A DNA stretch of 25,269 nt from Phosphoribacter sp035448065 (GTDB lineage: Bacteria; Actinomycetota; Actinomycetes; Actinomycetales; Dermatophilaceae). The stretch spans positions 1 through 25,269 of the forward strand of contig DAOTIG010000037.1 in assembly GCA_035448065.1 (NCBI GenBank), given 5' to 3'. The notes under the pieces are model-generated. The model saw only the letters and a program-made list of their open reading frames with translations. It had not been told where the DNA came from and ran no database searches. Below, piece by piece: positions 1 to 7,033 of this stretch. Numbering within the stretch: position 1 is the stretch's first letter; every line of letters starts with the position of its first letter. Position numbers and translations under genes: made by a program.

Positions 1-1
1 G

Positions 2-433
2 GTCGGCTCCGTCATGGAGCGAGCCCGCCGGATGCTGCCGCTCGAGGAGCGATCCGTCTACGTCGACCACGCGCTGAGCCGATTGCGCACCCACCTGCTT
101 GCCGACGCGGCATACGACTGGAGTGCCGCACTGGCCCGGGCGACGCCCCGGCCCGCCCCAACGTCGTGGCGTCCCACCCCGACCGGGATCGAGGCGCTGG
201 ACAACGAGGACCTCGTCGCGATCGCCGAAGCGCTGGCGTTGAGCCCGCGGTTGGGCGACGAGACGCTCCGGGAGCGGATCGCCCGTGCCGTCGCCCACCG
301 CGGCCTCGCCGGCCAGGTCTGTCGCGGCCTCGAGAACCATGTGCAGGACCAGGTCATCCTGTTGCTCCGGCCGTACGACGACGCCTACGTGCACTACGGC
401 TATGGCTACCACAGTGACCAGCCGTGGTCCTGA
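2..433 (+). CDS. C-terminal part of an unrecognised protein (5' partial)
   Basis: The frame is open from base 2 and an ATG occurs at 14. Because the frame continues upstream without a stop, the true start is probably outside the window. About 140 residues are visible, mostly helical and charged, with an Ala/Arg-rich middle and a Tyr/His-rich tail ending near YHYGYGYHSDQPWS-like residues. I see no signal peptide, membrane segment or catalytic motif and do not recognise the family. The stop at 431-433 lies three bases from the end of the convergent PPOX gene. Coding is supported by strong third-position GC and by the tight convergent arrangement. Confidence 0.6.
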   Translation, partial: VGSVMERARRMLPLEERSVYVDHALSRLRTHLLADAAYDWSAALARATPRPAPTSWRPTPTGIEALDNEDLVAIAEALALSPRLGDETLRERIARAVAHRGLAGQVCRGLENHVQDQVILLLRPYDDAYVHYGYGYHSDQPWS

Positions 434-436
434 CCC

Positions 437-814
437 TCACACCGGTCGGCAGTCGTGACCGCAGCCGTCCGGGGGTGGCGGGCCGTCGGCGTGGTCGGCG
501 GGCCGGTGCAGCACCGCCGTCTGCGGGGTGACCAGGAAGCCCAAGCCGTCGCTCGCCTCGGCGGCCGTGCCGTCGACGATGAGCGTGTAGCCCTTGGCCT
601 GCAGCGGAGCCCAGATGATCGTCACCTTGTCGTTGCCGGCGAGGTTGGCGCTGGTGCCGCGGCTCGGTGACGGGACGACGAGGTGGCCGTGGGCGGCATA
701 CGGGTGCACGGTGACCGCCTTGACCCGCCCCTCGGGGGAGGCCGTGAGCAGATAGCCGGCGCCGTAGTCGCCCAGGACGTCACCGAGCCGGGCGAGGTCG
801 ACAGGGATGCTCAT
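437..814 (-). CDS. Pyridoxamine 5'-phosphate oxidase-fold (PPOX) family protein
   Basis: The 125-residue protein has the split-barrel layout of small PPOX proteins: an N-terminal helix (VDLARLGDVL), then strands with YLLTASPEGRVKAVTVHP, a phosphate-binding-type stretch around VVPSPSRGTSANLAGN and KVTIIWAP near residues 62-70. Family members bind FMN or F420 and include oxidases and stress proteins; the substrate here is unknown. The C-terminus ends in a Cys/His pair (GCGHDC), which is odd and might bind metal. The ATG at 814 is nine bases past the stop of the upstream PPOX gene. A TAGGTT hexamer sits six bases before it, so it may be leaderless with its own promoter rather than purely operonic. 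Confidence 0.8.
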   Translation of the reverse strand: MSIPVDLARLGDVLGDYGAGYLLTASPEGRVKAVTVHPYAAHGHLVVPSPSRGTSANLAGNDKVTIIWAPLQAKGYTLIVDGTAAEASDGLGFLVTPQTAVLHRPADHADGPPPPDGCGHDCRPV

Positions 815-820
815 GTCGTC

Positions 821-826
821 AACCTA
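821..826 (-). promoter_or_regulatory. -10-like TAGGTT, six bases before ATG 814
   Basis: On the minus strand TAGGTT ends exactly six bases before the start codon of the 437-814 gene, matching a TANNNT -10 element for a leaderless transcript. Its first three bases are also the stop codon of the upstream gene. No Shine-Dalgarno is visible. Confidence 0.4.
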
Positions 827-1253
827 GCCGCCGCTGTGGGACGCGGCCCAGCCCCTGAGGCCGACGATGTCGAAGACGAGGACCCGCTCGAACGGCCGGT
901 CCCGATATTGCGGGTAGCGCGCGGCCAGCCGATCCGCCAGCTGCGTCTCGTCGGCGACGCACGGCGTTGCCGCCCAACGCAAGTCCACCCGAACCCACCA
1001 CAGCCGCGCCCAGTCGTCGACCCCAGCGGTCCACCAACAGGGTCGCGCGCGGGTCGACCTCGAGGTTGCGGATGCGCTGCAGTCGGGTCGAGGACTTGGG
1101 CTTGACCCGGTCGACGGGGATGCCCAGCCGCCGGTCCACGACGGTGAGGACGACCGGAACCAGGTCGGCACCGCGCTCGGGATGCAGAGTCGCAAGGACG
1201 CCGTGGTCGGCTGCCGCGAGCCGGGCCCGCGCCTCGTCCTCGGACAGCCGCAT
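824..1253 (-). pseudogene. PPOX-class F420-dependent oxidoreductase (Rv0121c-like), frameshifted
   Basis: Reading from the ATG at 1253 gives MRLSEDEARARLAAADHG, then VLATLHPERGADLVPVVL and LEVDPRATLLVDRW, the N-terminal half of the Rv0121-type PPOX family. The frame then breaks. The second half (VDDWARLWWVRVDLRW through FERVLVFDIVGLRGW) continues in another frame to the stop at 824. Removing one base from the CCCC run at 1021-1024 gives RWVDDWARLWW, as the family expects. Repaired length is about 143 residues, normal for the family. The enzymes are thought to use F420. The break could be a real mutation or a homopolymer sequencing error; two more homopolymer breaks lie just downstream. Confidence 0.75.
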
Positions 1254-1259
1254 CCCGCG

Positions 1260-1265
1260 ATGGTA
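1260..1265 (-). promoter_or_regulatory. -10-like TACCAT, six bases before ATG 1253
   Basis: On the minus strand TACCAT is followed by CGCGGG and the ATG at 1253, with no Shine-Dalgarno. It overlaps a copy of the iterated octamer (CGGCATAC leads directly into CAT). The same layout recurs before the gene at 3669. Confidence 0.45.
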
Positions 1266-1313
1266 TGCCGCCCGCTCACCTCGCAGGGTATGTCGCCGAA
1301 CAGGGATCGCCTC

Positions 1314-1343
1314 TACCCTGACGCCATGCGAGGACACCGATGA
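1314..1343 (+). promoter_or_regulatory. -10-like TACCCT and possible five-codon leader ORF (MRGHR)
   Basis: TACCCT at 1314-1319 is followed six bases later by an ATG at 1326. That ATG opens a five-codon frame (MRGHR) whose TGA at 1341-1343 overlaps the ATG of the acyl-CoA synthetase at 1340. If the transcript begins at 1326, the mini-ORF is leaderless and couples translation to the main gene. A GAGGA at 1330-1334 could also act as the ribosome site for 1340. This rests on pattern only. Confidence 0.3.
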
Positions 1344-2398
1344 ATCCCGCCTCCTGGATCCAGCGGCACGGGCTGCAGCGCCCCGACGCACCGGCCATCG
1401 CGGAGGGCGAGCGCATCCACGCCACCTGGGCGCAGCTCGCGAGCCGGTCGCCGCCATCGCCGGCGGACTGGTCACGAACTTCCCTGTCTCGCAGGGCGAT
1501 CGAGTCGCAATCGTCATGCGCAACCGGCCGGCATACCTCGAGGCCCTGTATGCCGTGTGGCACGCCGGCCTGTGCGCCGTGCCGGTCAACGCCCGGCTGC
1601 ACCGAGACGAGATCGGCTACATCCTCGAGCACAGCGGCACCGCTCTCGTCATCACGGACGACGAGCACGCCGAGGACGTCGACCACCTCACGGCGACGAT
1701 CGACTCCGTGCACTCGGCGATCCGGGCGACGGGCGAGGAGTGGGAGCGGCTCGCCACCTCCCCGCCGGTCGCCGTCGCCGACGCACCCCCGACGACCCGG
1801 CCTGGCTCTTCTACACGAGCGGCACCACCGGCCGGCCGAAGGGAGCGACGCTCACCCACCGCAATGTCCTCACGGCCTCGCTCAGCTACTTCGCCGACAT
1901 CGACCCGATCGGCCCGCAGGACAGCGTGCTGCATGCCGCGCCGTTGTCCCATGGCGCCGGCCTCTACGGTCTGCCGCATGTCGCCAAGGGAGCCGTCAGC
2001 GTCATCCCGGAGAGCGGCGGGGTCGACCCCGTCGAGATCGGCGCGCTGCTGCGCCGCTGGCCGGGGATGACCTTCTTCGCCGCGCCGACGATGATCAAGC
2101 GACTTGCCGATGATCCGGCCAGCGCGGCATACGAGCTCGCCAACCTCAAGGCGATCGTCTATGGCGGGGCGCCGATGTACCTCGCCGACCTCGAGCAGGC
2201 CCTGGCGGTCTTCGGGCCGCGGCTGGCCCAGATCTACGGCCAGGGTGAGTCGCCGATGACGATCACCGCCCTCTCCAAGGCCGACCACGCCGACCGCGAC
2301 CACCCCCGGTCGCGCGAGCGGATGCAGAGCGTCGGCGTCGCGCGCACCGACGTCGAGGTCCGGGTCGTCGACGACGAGGGCCGCGAGCTGCCGGCGGG
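1340..2398 (+). pseudogene. AMP-binding acyl-CoA synthetase, frameshifted and truncated
   Basis: The ATG at 1340 starts a class-I adenylate-forming enzyme that would activate a carboxylic acid to acyl-AMP and acyl-CoA. The coding signal jumps frame twice. Around 1446 one G is missing (TWAQLASR then VAAIAGGL), and in the CCCCC run at 1786-1790 one C is missing (before DDPAWLFYTSGTTGRPKG). The P-loop motif YTSGTTGRPKG, YGGAPMY and QIYGQGESPM are intact in the repaired reading. After VRVVDDEGRELPAG the homology stops at about 2396-2400. The expected TGD hinge region and C-terminal lid domain (roughly 150-200 residues) are absent, replaced by the tail of another enzyme. Intact relatives are about 500 residues, so this copy should not be functional as written. 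Confidence 0.8.
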
Positions 2399-2842
2399 AA
2401 GCCCGTGCAGCAGCCGCACCCACCGATCTTCTTCAGCGGGCTACGCGACCCCAAGCGGTCAGCCAACCGCATCGCGAAGTACAACCTCGCCGGCTGGATC
2501 GGCATCCAGGACACCCCGACCGAGCTGCAGGAGTGGCGCACGGCGATCAGTGCCGAGCTGGACAAGCTCGGCACCGACAAGAGCCTGGACGACCTCGAGA
2601 TGAGCAGCATGATCTGGTTCGTCATCACCGACGAGCCCACGGACCAGACCGACAACGGCAAGCTCACCAACCTGCTAGTCGGCACCGAGGCGCAGATCAC
2701 CGACAACCTCAAGCGCTTCAAGGAGGCCGGGCTCACCATGCCGATGCTCTGGCCGCCCTTCGCCGACGTCCCGGTGTCGAAGACCCTCGACGACATGAAG
2801 CGGCTGGTCAACGAGATCATGCCCAAGGTCGACGCGAGCTGA
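2399..2842 (+). pseudogene. Luciferase-like (LLM) F420/FMN-dependent oxidoreductase, C-terminal fragment
   Basis: From 2399 the frame reads KPVQQPHPPIFFSGLRDP, the sheet-and-loop segment found in the second half of LLM-class monooxygenases. It continues through RSANRIAKYNLAGW and TEAQITDNLKRFKEAGLTM to a normal end (LVNEIMPKVDAS). About 147 residues are present; intact members are about 280-340, so the entire N-terminal half is missing. No start codon or ribosome site precedes it; it runs straight out of the truncated AMP-binding gene in a shifted frame. Family enzymes use reduced FMN or F420. The stop lies 12 bases before the SDR gene, so the original was probably the middle gene of this operon. 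Confidence 0.8.
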
Positions 2843-2854
2843 TCGGAGAGCGCG

Positions 2855-3646
2855 ATGACGAGCTATGACCTGACCGGACGCGTCGCCATCGTCACCGGGG
2901 CCGCCCAAGGGCTCGGCGAGGGCATGGCCAACGCCCTGGCCGCCGCAGGGGCTCGGGTGATGATCGCCGACCTGCAGGAGGCCGGGAGCGAGGTCGCGGC
3001 CCGCCTGGGCGACCAGCACGGGTTCGTCCGGCACGACGTCACCGACGACGCATCGTGGGAGTCGGCCGTCGCCGCCACGGTCGAGCGGCTCGGCGGCCTC
3101 GACATCCTGGTCAACAACGCCGGCATCGAGATCACCTCGCTCATCACCGAGCTCGACCCGGCAGCCGTGCGCCGCCAGCTCGACGTCAACGTGCTCGGCG
3201 CCGCGCTCGGCCTCAAGCACGGGCTGCGCGCGATGCGCCCGGGCGGCGCGGCCGGTCGGGGCGGCTCGATCGTCAACGTCGCGTCGGTCGCCGCCACCAT
3301 CGCCTTCCCCGGCATTGCCGTCTACTCGGCGACCAAGTCGGCCGTCGACCGGCTCACCCGGGTCGCCGCGATGGAGGCGGGCAAGCTCGGCTACGGGGTG
3401 CGGGTCAACTGTCTCTATCCGGGACTGGTGCCCACCGCGATGGGGGCTGGCCTGGCGGTCGACGTGGCCGAGATCGGGCTCTTCGAGTCGCCCGACGCTG
3501 CCGTGGGTGCGGTCATCGGCCTCACGCCGGCCGGCCGGCTCGGCACCGTCGAGGACATGGCCGACGCCGTCGTCTTCCTCGCCTCCGACGCATCCCGCTT
3601 CATCACCGGAGCAGGGCTGCCGGTCGACGGGGGCATGGGCACCTGA
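2855..3646 (+). CDS. SDR-family NAD(P)-dependent dehydrogenase
   Basis: This 263-residue classical short-chain dehydrogenase/reductase has the cofactor motif TGAAQGLG at 14-21 and NNAG at 87-90. The catalytic set is N112, S144, Y157 and K161 (YSATK), followed by PG at 189-190. Asp39 at the end of the second strand (MIADL) suggests NAD(H) rather than NADP(H) preference. The C-terminus ends in the usual SRFITGAGLPVDGG. It oxidises or reduces an alcohol/ketone whose identity cannot be read from sequence. A GGAG at about 2844 precedes the ATG. It starts 12 bases after the LLM fragment and is followed by the F420-type nitroreductase, so it likely belongs to the same catabolic operon. The gene is intact. 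Confidence 0.93.
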   Translation: MTSYDLTGRVAIVTGAAQGLGEGMANALAAAGARVMIADLQEAGSEVAARLGDQHGFVRHDVTDDASWESAVAATVERLGGLDILVNNAGIEITSLITELDPAAVRRQLDVNVLGAALGLKHGLRAMRPGGAAGRGGSIVNVASVAATIAFPGIAVYSATKSAVDRLTRVAAMEAGKLGYGVRVNCLYPGLVPTAMGAGLAVDVAEIGLFESPDAAVGAVIGLTPAGRLGTVEDMADAVVFLASDASRFITGAGLPVDGGMGT

Positions 3647-3656
3647 GCCCGCGGCA

Positions 3657-3662
3657 TACCAT
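3657..3662 (+). promoter_or_regulatory. -10-like TACCAT, six bases before ATG 3669
   Basis: TACCAT is separated by CTGGCG from the ATG at 3669 and no Shine-Dalgarno is visible, suggesting leaderless transcription of the nitroreductase. The preceding bases GCGGCA match those at the same position before the gene starting at 1253. Confidence 0.45.
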
Positions 3663-3668
3663 CTGGCG

Positions 3669-4106
3669 ATGAGCGAGCGCAGCGGCTGGAACGACCGGAT
3701 CGTCGCGGAGTTCCGCGCCAACGAGGGCCGGGTCGCGGGCCCCTTCACGGGGATCCCGCTCGTCCTGGTCCACCACGTCGGCCGACGTACCGGGCGCGAG
3801 CTCGTCGCTCCGCTCGCCTACCTCGCCGAGACGGACGGCGAGCCCATCTACGTCTTCGCGTCCAAGGGCGGCGCACCGACCAACCCGGACTGGTATCACA
3901 ACCTCCTCGCCGCCGGCCGCTGCGAGATCGAGCGCGGCACCGAGCGCTATGCCGCCACCGTCAGCGAGGTCACCGGCCCCGCACGTGACGAGATCTTCGC
4001 GAGGCAGGTGCAGCAGGTGCCGGGGTTCGCCGAGTATGCCGCTCGCACCGCCGGCGTCCGGGTCATCCCCGTCCTGCGCCTCGCCCGGGTCTACACCGGC
4101 GACTGA
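3669..4106 (+). CDS. Deazaflavin (F420)-dependent nitroreductase family protein (DDN-like)
   Basis: The 145-residue protein belongs to the family of mycobacterial Ddn (Rv3547), small split-barrel enzymes that use reduced F420. Typical family signatures are LVLVHHVGRRTGRELVAPL at about 31-49 (GRRTG at 38-42) and ASKGGAPTNPDWYHNLLA at 64-81, which contributes to cofactor binding. No signal peptide is present. The ATG at 3669 is chosen because a -10-like TACCAT lies six bases upstream and the family begins at this point. With the PPOX gene at 824-1253 and the LLM fragment it makes a third candidate F420 enzyme within 3.3 kb. Confidence 0.88.
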   Translation: MSERSGWNDRIVAEFRANEGRVAGPFTGIPLVLVHHVGRRTGRELVAPLAYLAETDGEPIYVFASKGGAPTNPDWYHNLLAAGRCEIERGTERYAATVSEVTGPARDEIFARQVQQVPGFAEYAARTAGVRVIPVLRLARVYTGD

Positions 4107-4131
4107 GGGTCGGGTCCCGGCCGAGCGGGGC

Positions 4132-4461
4132 TCAGGGCCAGCCGCCGGTGCTCCGGTCCCGCGGAGTGTCACGGTAGGCCGCCGCGCACTCGGCTCGAGC
4201 CTGCTCGCCGACCGCGGCCGGGCTCGCATCGGGGTGCGCACGCTGCCATCGCACGACGGCGCGCAGGGCGTCGTAGGTCGTCCCGGTCAGACCCATCTCC
4301 TGATAGTCGAAGCCGCTGTCCGGGTGGTCCTGGGCCCAGTAGCGCACATCGGCCCCGCACGACTCGACGAGCGGGTCGGTGCGACCCTGGGCCAGGATCC
4401 AGCCCCCGAGGACGACGGCCAGTGCGGCACTCAGCACGAGGAGTCGTCTCCCACGAGTCAT
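4132..4461 (-). CDS. Small membrane-anchored or secreted protein of unknown function
   Basis: The 109-residue product starts MTRGRRLLVLSAALAVVLGGWI, a positively charged N-terminus followed by one hydrophobic helix at about 7-24. The rest is soluble and contains two cysteines (VESCGADVRYW and ARAECAAAY) that could form a disulphide outside the cell. I do not recognise the family. An AGGGT six bases before the ATG may be the ribosome site. It is convergent with the nitroreductase (25-base gap) and divergent from the TetR gene, sharing an 83-base promoter region with it. Confidence 0.65.
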   Translation of the reverse strand: MTRGRRLLVLSAALAVVLGGWILAQGRTDPLVESCGADVRYWAQDHPDSGFDYQEMGLTGTTYDALRAVVRWQRAHPDASPAAVGEQARAECAAAYRDTPRDRSTGGWP

Positions 4462-4503
4462 CGTCGACCCTCGCTTGCCGCAGTTCGATCGGGCAGGTGA
4501 TGG

Positions 4504-4519
4504 GATAATACGGTCGTCA
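4504..4519 (+). promoter_or_regulatory. tetR promoter region: GATAAT and GTCATA half-site
   Basis: GATAAT at 4504-4509 is a close -10 match upstream of the TetR gene. GTCATA at 4514-4519 matches one half of the perfect palindrome found before the gene at 5194. No clear -35 at standard spacing is visible. This may be an autoregulatory site. Confidence 0.35.
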
Positions 4520-4544
4520 TAGCGCCGGGGGTAAGGGGACCGTC

Positions 4545-5108
4545 ATGGCAACGGCCAGAGAGCGGCTCGTCTACACGGCGGCTCAACACCTGCGCGAGCA
4601 CGGCGTCGAGGGCACCGGACTCCGCCCCCTCGTCGCCGACGCGGGCGCACCGTGGGGGTCGCTCCGGCACTACTTCCCGGGCGGCAAGGACCAGCTCGTG
4701 GTCGAGGCGCTGGGCTGGTCCGGGTCGTATGCCGCGGCGGTCGTCGAGCGCTATCTCCGGCGTGGGTCCCCGACCGCCAGGGGCCTGCTGCGCGTCGTCG
4801 TTCGATGGTGGGTCGACGACCTGGAGAGCCGGGACTTCGCCCGCGGCTGCCCGGTCGCTGCCGCCGTCGCCGACTGCGCACACACCAACCCCACGATTCG
4901 CGCGGCCGCCGCGGGCGCACTCGAGGCGTGGCGCAGCCCCATCCGGGACGGCATCGTCGCGCTCGGCTTCACCAAGCGGGACGCCGACGAGCTGGCCACC
5001 GTGCTGCTGGCCGCTCTCGAGGGCGGCATCCTCATGGCGCGTGCGCAACGCAGCACCGAGCCATTGCGGGTCGTGGAGCGCAGACTCCTTCCGCTCCTGC
5101 AGCGCTGA
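4545..5108 (+). CDS. TetR-family transcriptional regulator (LmrA/YxaF-like)
   Basis: The 187-residue protein has an N-terminal TetR helix-turn-helix: RERLVYTAAQHLREHG followed by TGLRPLVADAGAPWGSLRHY and FPGGKDQLVVEAL (about 5-55). The FPGGK-x-L-V-EAL version is typical of the LmrA/YxaF subgroup, whose members repress efflux or detoxification genes and release DNA on binding a small ligand. The C-terminal ligand domain is full length and includes RGCPVAAAVAD with a cysteine. AAGGGG lies eight bases before the ATG. The next gene in the same direction, an NAD(P)-dependent dehydrogenase 85 bases on, carries a perfect palindrome in its promoter and is the obvious candidate target. Confidence 0.9.
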   Translation: MATARERLVYTAAQHLREHGVEGTGLRPLVADAGAPWGSLRHYFPGGKDQLVVEALGWSGSYAAAVVERYLRRGSPTARGLLRVVVRWWVDDLESRDFARGCPVAAAVADCAHTNPTIRAAAAGALEAWRSPIRDGIVALGFTKRDADELATVLLAALEGGILMARAQRSTEPLRVVERRLLPLLQR

Positions 5109-5142
5109 TCCCACTCTTCCTCCCCGCGTGCACTAAGACGTC

Positions 5143-5175
5143 TGTCATACTCTTCCAACTATGACAAATGTCATA
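5143..5175 (+). promoter_or_regulatory. Palindromic operator TATGACA-AA-TGTCATA plus upstream half-site
   Basis: A perfect 7-2-7 inverted repeat lies at 5160-5175, and another TGTCATA half-site at 5143-5149, 26 bases upstream of the right arm. The region is strikingly AT-rich for this genome and sits between the tetR stop and the dehydrogenase start. CATACT at 5146-5151 could be the -10, which would put the palindrome over the transcript start, where a repressor would block initiation. Confidence 0.65.
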
Positions 5176-5193
5176 TAGCGGAGGGAGAGGGCG

Positions 5194-6054
5194 ATGCGTC
5201 TCGGTTTCATCGGACTGGGGCTGATGGGCGAGCCGATGGCAGCCAACCTGCGACGGGCAGGCATCCCGCTGACCGTGTGGAGCCGGTCGCCAGACCCCTG
5301 CGCCCGGCTCGCGGGCCTCGGCGCGGACGTCGCGGCCGGGCCGACCGCGGTGCTCGCCGCCAGCGACGCCACCATCGTCATGCTCGCGCACGAGCAGGCG
5401 ATCGAGGCGACCCTTGAGCCCGGCGGTCGGGACTTCGGCGACGCGGTCAGGGGTCACGGGGTCGTGCACATGGGCACCGTCTCCCCCGCCTACTCCGCCC
5501 AGCTGGACCGCTCCGTGCGCACTGCCGGTGGCTGGTTCGTCGAGGCTCCGGTGTCCGGGTCCCGGCGGCCGGCCGAGGCCGGTGAGCTCGTGGCGATGGT
5601 GGCCGGGCCGACGCATCGCATCGACGGTCTGACACCGGCGCTGGAGACGATGTGCCGCCTCGTGCTGCGCTGCGGAGAGCCCCCATCCGCGACGCGGATG
5701 AAGCTCGCCGTCAACACCCTGCTCATCGGGATGGTGACCGCGCTCGCCGAGTCATGGCGATTGGCCGGGCGACTCGGTCTGGACCACGAGGTCTTCGCCG
5801 AGGCGGTGCGCAGCGGTCAGCTCGCCGCACCGGTCGTGCTCACCAAGCTCGACAAGCTGCTGGCCGGCGACCTGAGCCCGCAAGCCGGGCTCGCCGACGT
5901 CCGTCGCAATGCCCAGCTCATCGCCGCCGAGGCCGCGGCGGCCGAGACGCCGGTGCCCTTGCTCGCCGCGGCCCTGACCCTGCTCGACGCCGCCGTGGCG
6001 GCCGGCCACGCCGACCTCGACATGGTCGGCGTCCTGCACCCGCGGATCAGCTGA
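5194..6054 (+). CDS. NAD(P)-dependent beta-hydroxyacid dehydrogenase (3-hydroxyisobutyrate dehydrogenase-like)
   Basis: The 286-residue protein follows the beta-hydroxyacid dehydrogenase plan. A Rossmann domain carries GFIGLGLMGEPMAANL (GLGLMG at 7-12). The substrate-site motif EAPVSGSRRPAEAGEL is at 117-132, and the catalytic lysine is K170 in TRMKLAVNTLL with N174. Arg31 after the second strand (VWSRSP) suggests NADP preference, as in imine-reductase and glyoxylate-reductase-like members. The substrate is not predictable. The motif usually reads DAPVSGG; here it is EAPVSGS, a mild departure. A strong ribosome site (GGAGGGAGAGG) precedes the ATG. It probably answers to the upstream TetR through the palindrome at 5160-5175. 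It ends eight bases inside the convergent RelA/SpoT gene. Confidence 0.9.
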   Translation: MRLGFIGLGLMGEPMAANLRRAGIPLTVWSRSPDPCARLAGLGADVAAGPTAVLAASDATIVMLAHEQAIEATLEPGGRDFGDAVRGHGVVHMGTVSPAYSAQLDRSVRTAGGWFVEAPVSGSRRPAEAGELVAMVAGPTHRIDGLTPALETMCRLVLRCGEPPSATRMKLAVNTLLIGMVTALAESWRLAGRLGLDHEVFAEAVRSGQLAAPVVLTKLDKLLAGDLSPQAGLADVRRNAQLIAAEAAAAETPVPLLAAALTLLDAAVAAGHADLDMVGVLHPRIS

Positions 6055-7027
6055 GGTCGAGCTTGGCCAGGCGCGCCGCCAACAGGTCGCGCCGGTGCCG
6101 GTTGCCGGGCAGCTCGACATAGGCCTCGCGATAGCGAGCGAGCAGGTCGTCGTCGAGCCGCCGCACGGCACCGGGGGGATAGCGATACCCCATGGCCCCG
6201 GTGATGGTCGCGCTGTCGACCTCGCGCAGCACCGCGCTGAGCTCGTCGAGCGAGCCGATGCCGAGCTCGAGCAAGAGCCCCGCGATCCAGGCATAGTGGT
6301 CGGTGCGGGACCAGCCCGCGCTGGCATAGCGACCGGCGAGGAAGGTGGCCAGCTCCTGGGCGCTGACCCGTGGGTCGGCCTCGTGCGAGGGCACGACCTC
6401 CTCCCCGAGGCCGGCCTGCAGCCGGTCGCGGATCGTCGTGAACTCGCGGTCGGCGAGCTCGAGCAGCCCTGCGGCGAGGGTGAACCGCCGATCAAGGTCG
6501 GGCACCTGCTCGGGCGGCACCGTTCCCTTGTAGCGGATGTCGTGCTCGAACTCGGCCCACGCGTGCTGCAGCACCGTGCGCAGCTGCACCGAGGCGCACT
6601 GCATCGGGTCGTATGCCGCGTGCCCACCTCGATCCCGGCTCACCAGCAGGTGCCGGCTGGCATAGCCGAAGCGACCCTCGCGGGCGGTCTCCTGCCCGAG
6701 ATCACGGTCGTCGAGGACGGCGAACTGCTCGGCCAGCAGCTCGGCGACCGCCTGCACATCCCCCTGGACGAAGGTGATGACCCGCACGCCGACCTGGTCG
6801 GTGATGTCGACCAACGGATTCGCGTCGGGACGGATCTCCTTGAGCTGCAAGGCCTTTCCCGTGAACGAGGGAACGCTCTTGGCCCGTCCCTCGACGGTGA
6901 GGTAGTTGATGCCCGCCTCGTCGATGATCGCCCGGATCGTCGCGACGAAGTCGACGGTCCGCTGCGCGAGCAGCGGGTGGGACGCGGCATACGCGGCGAC
7001 GGCCTCGTCGATCTCCGGACTGGACAT
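6047..7027 (-). CDS. RelA/SpoT-domain protein (alarmone-synthetase-like), atypical active site
   Basis: The 326-residue protein has a nucleotidyltransferase domain of the small alarmone synthetase type: VEGRAKSVPSFTGKAL (45-60), ITDQVGVRVI with the metal-binding Asp77, FGYASRHLLV with Tyr122, and SVQLRTVLQHAWAEFEHDIRYKG (146-168). A helical tail of about 150 residues follows. No HD hydrolase, TGS or ACT domain is present. In active synthetases a catalytic Glu precedes the QxRT motif by two residues; here that place is Ser146. It may be inactive, regulatory, or use another chemistry (toxic alarmone synthetases and pyrophosphokinases share this fold). The ATG at 7027 is preferred over one 14 codons upstream because CATGCT sits six bases before it. 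Confidence 0.85.
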   Translation of the reverse strand: MSSPEIDEAVAAYAASHPLLAQRTVDFVATIRAIIDEAGINYLTVEGRAKSVPSFTGKALQLKEIRPDANPLVDITDQVGVRVITFVQGDVQAVAELLAEQFAVLDDRDLGQETAREGRFGYASRHLLVSRDRGGHAAYDPMQCASVQLRTVLQHAWAEFEHDIRYKGTVPPEQVPDLDRRFTLAAGLLELADREFTTIRDRLQAGLGEEVVPSHEADPRVSAQELATFLAGRYASAGWSRTDHYAWIAGLLLELGIGSLDELSAVLREVDSATITGAMGYRYPPGAVRRLDDDLLARYREAYVELPGNRHRRDLLAARLAKLDLS

Positions 7028-7033
7028 GCCCCA

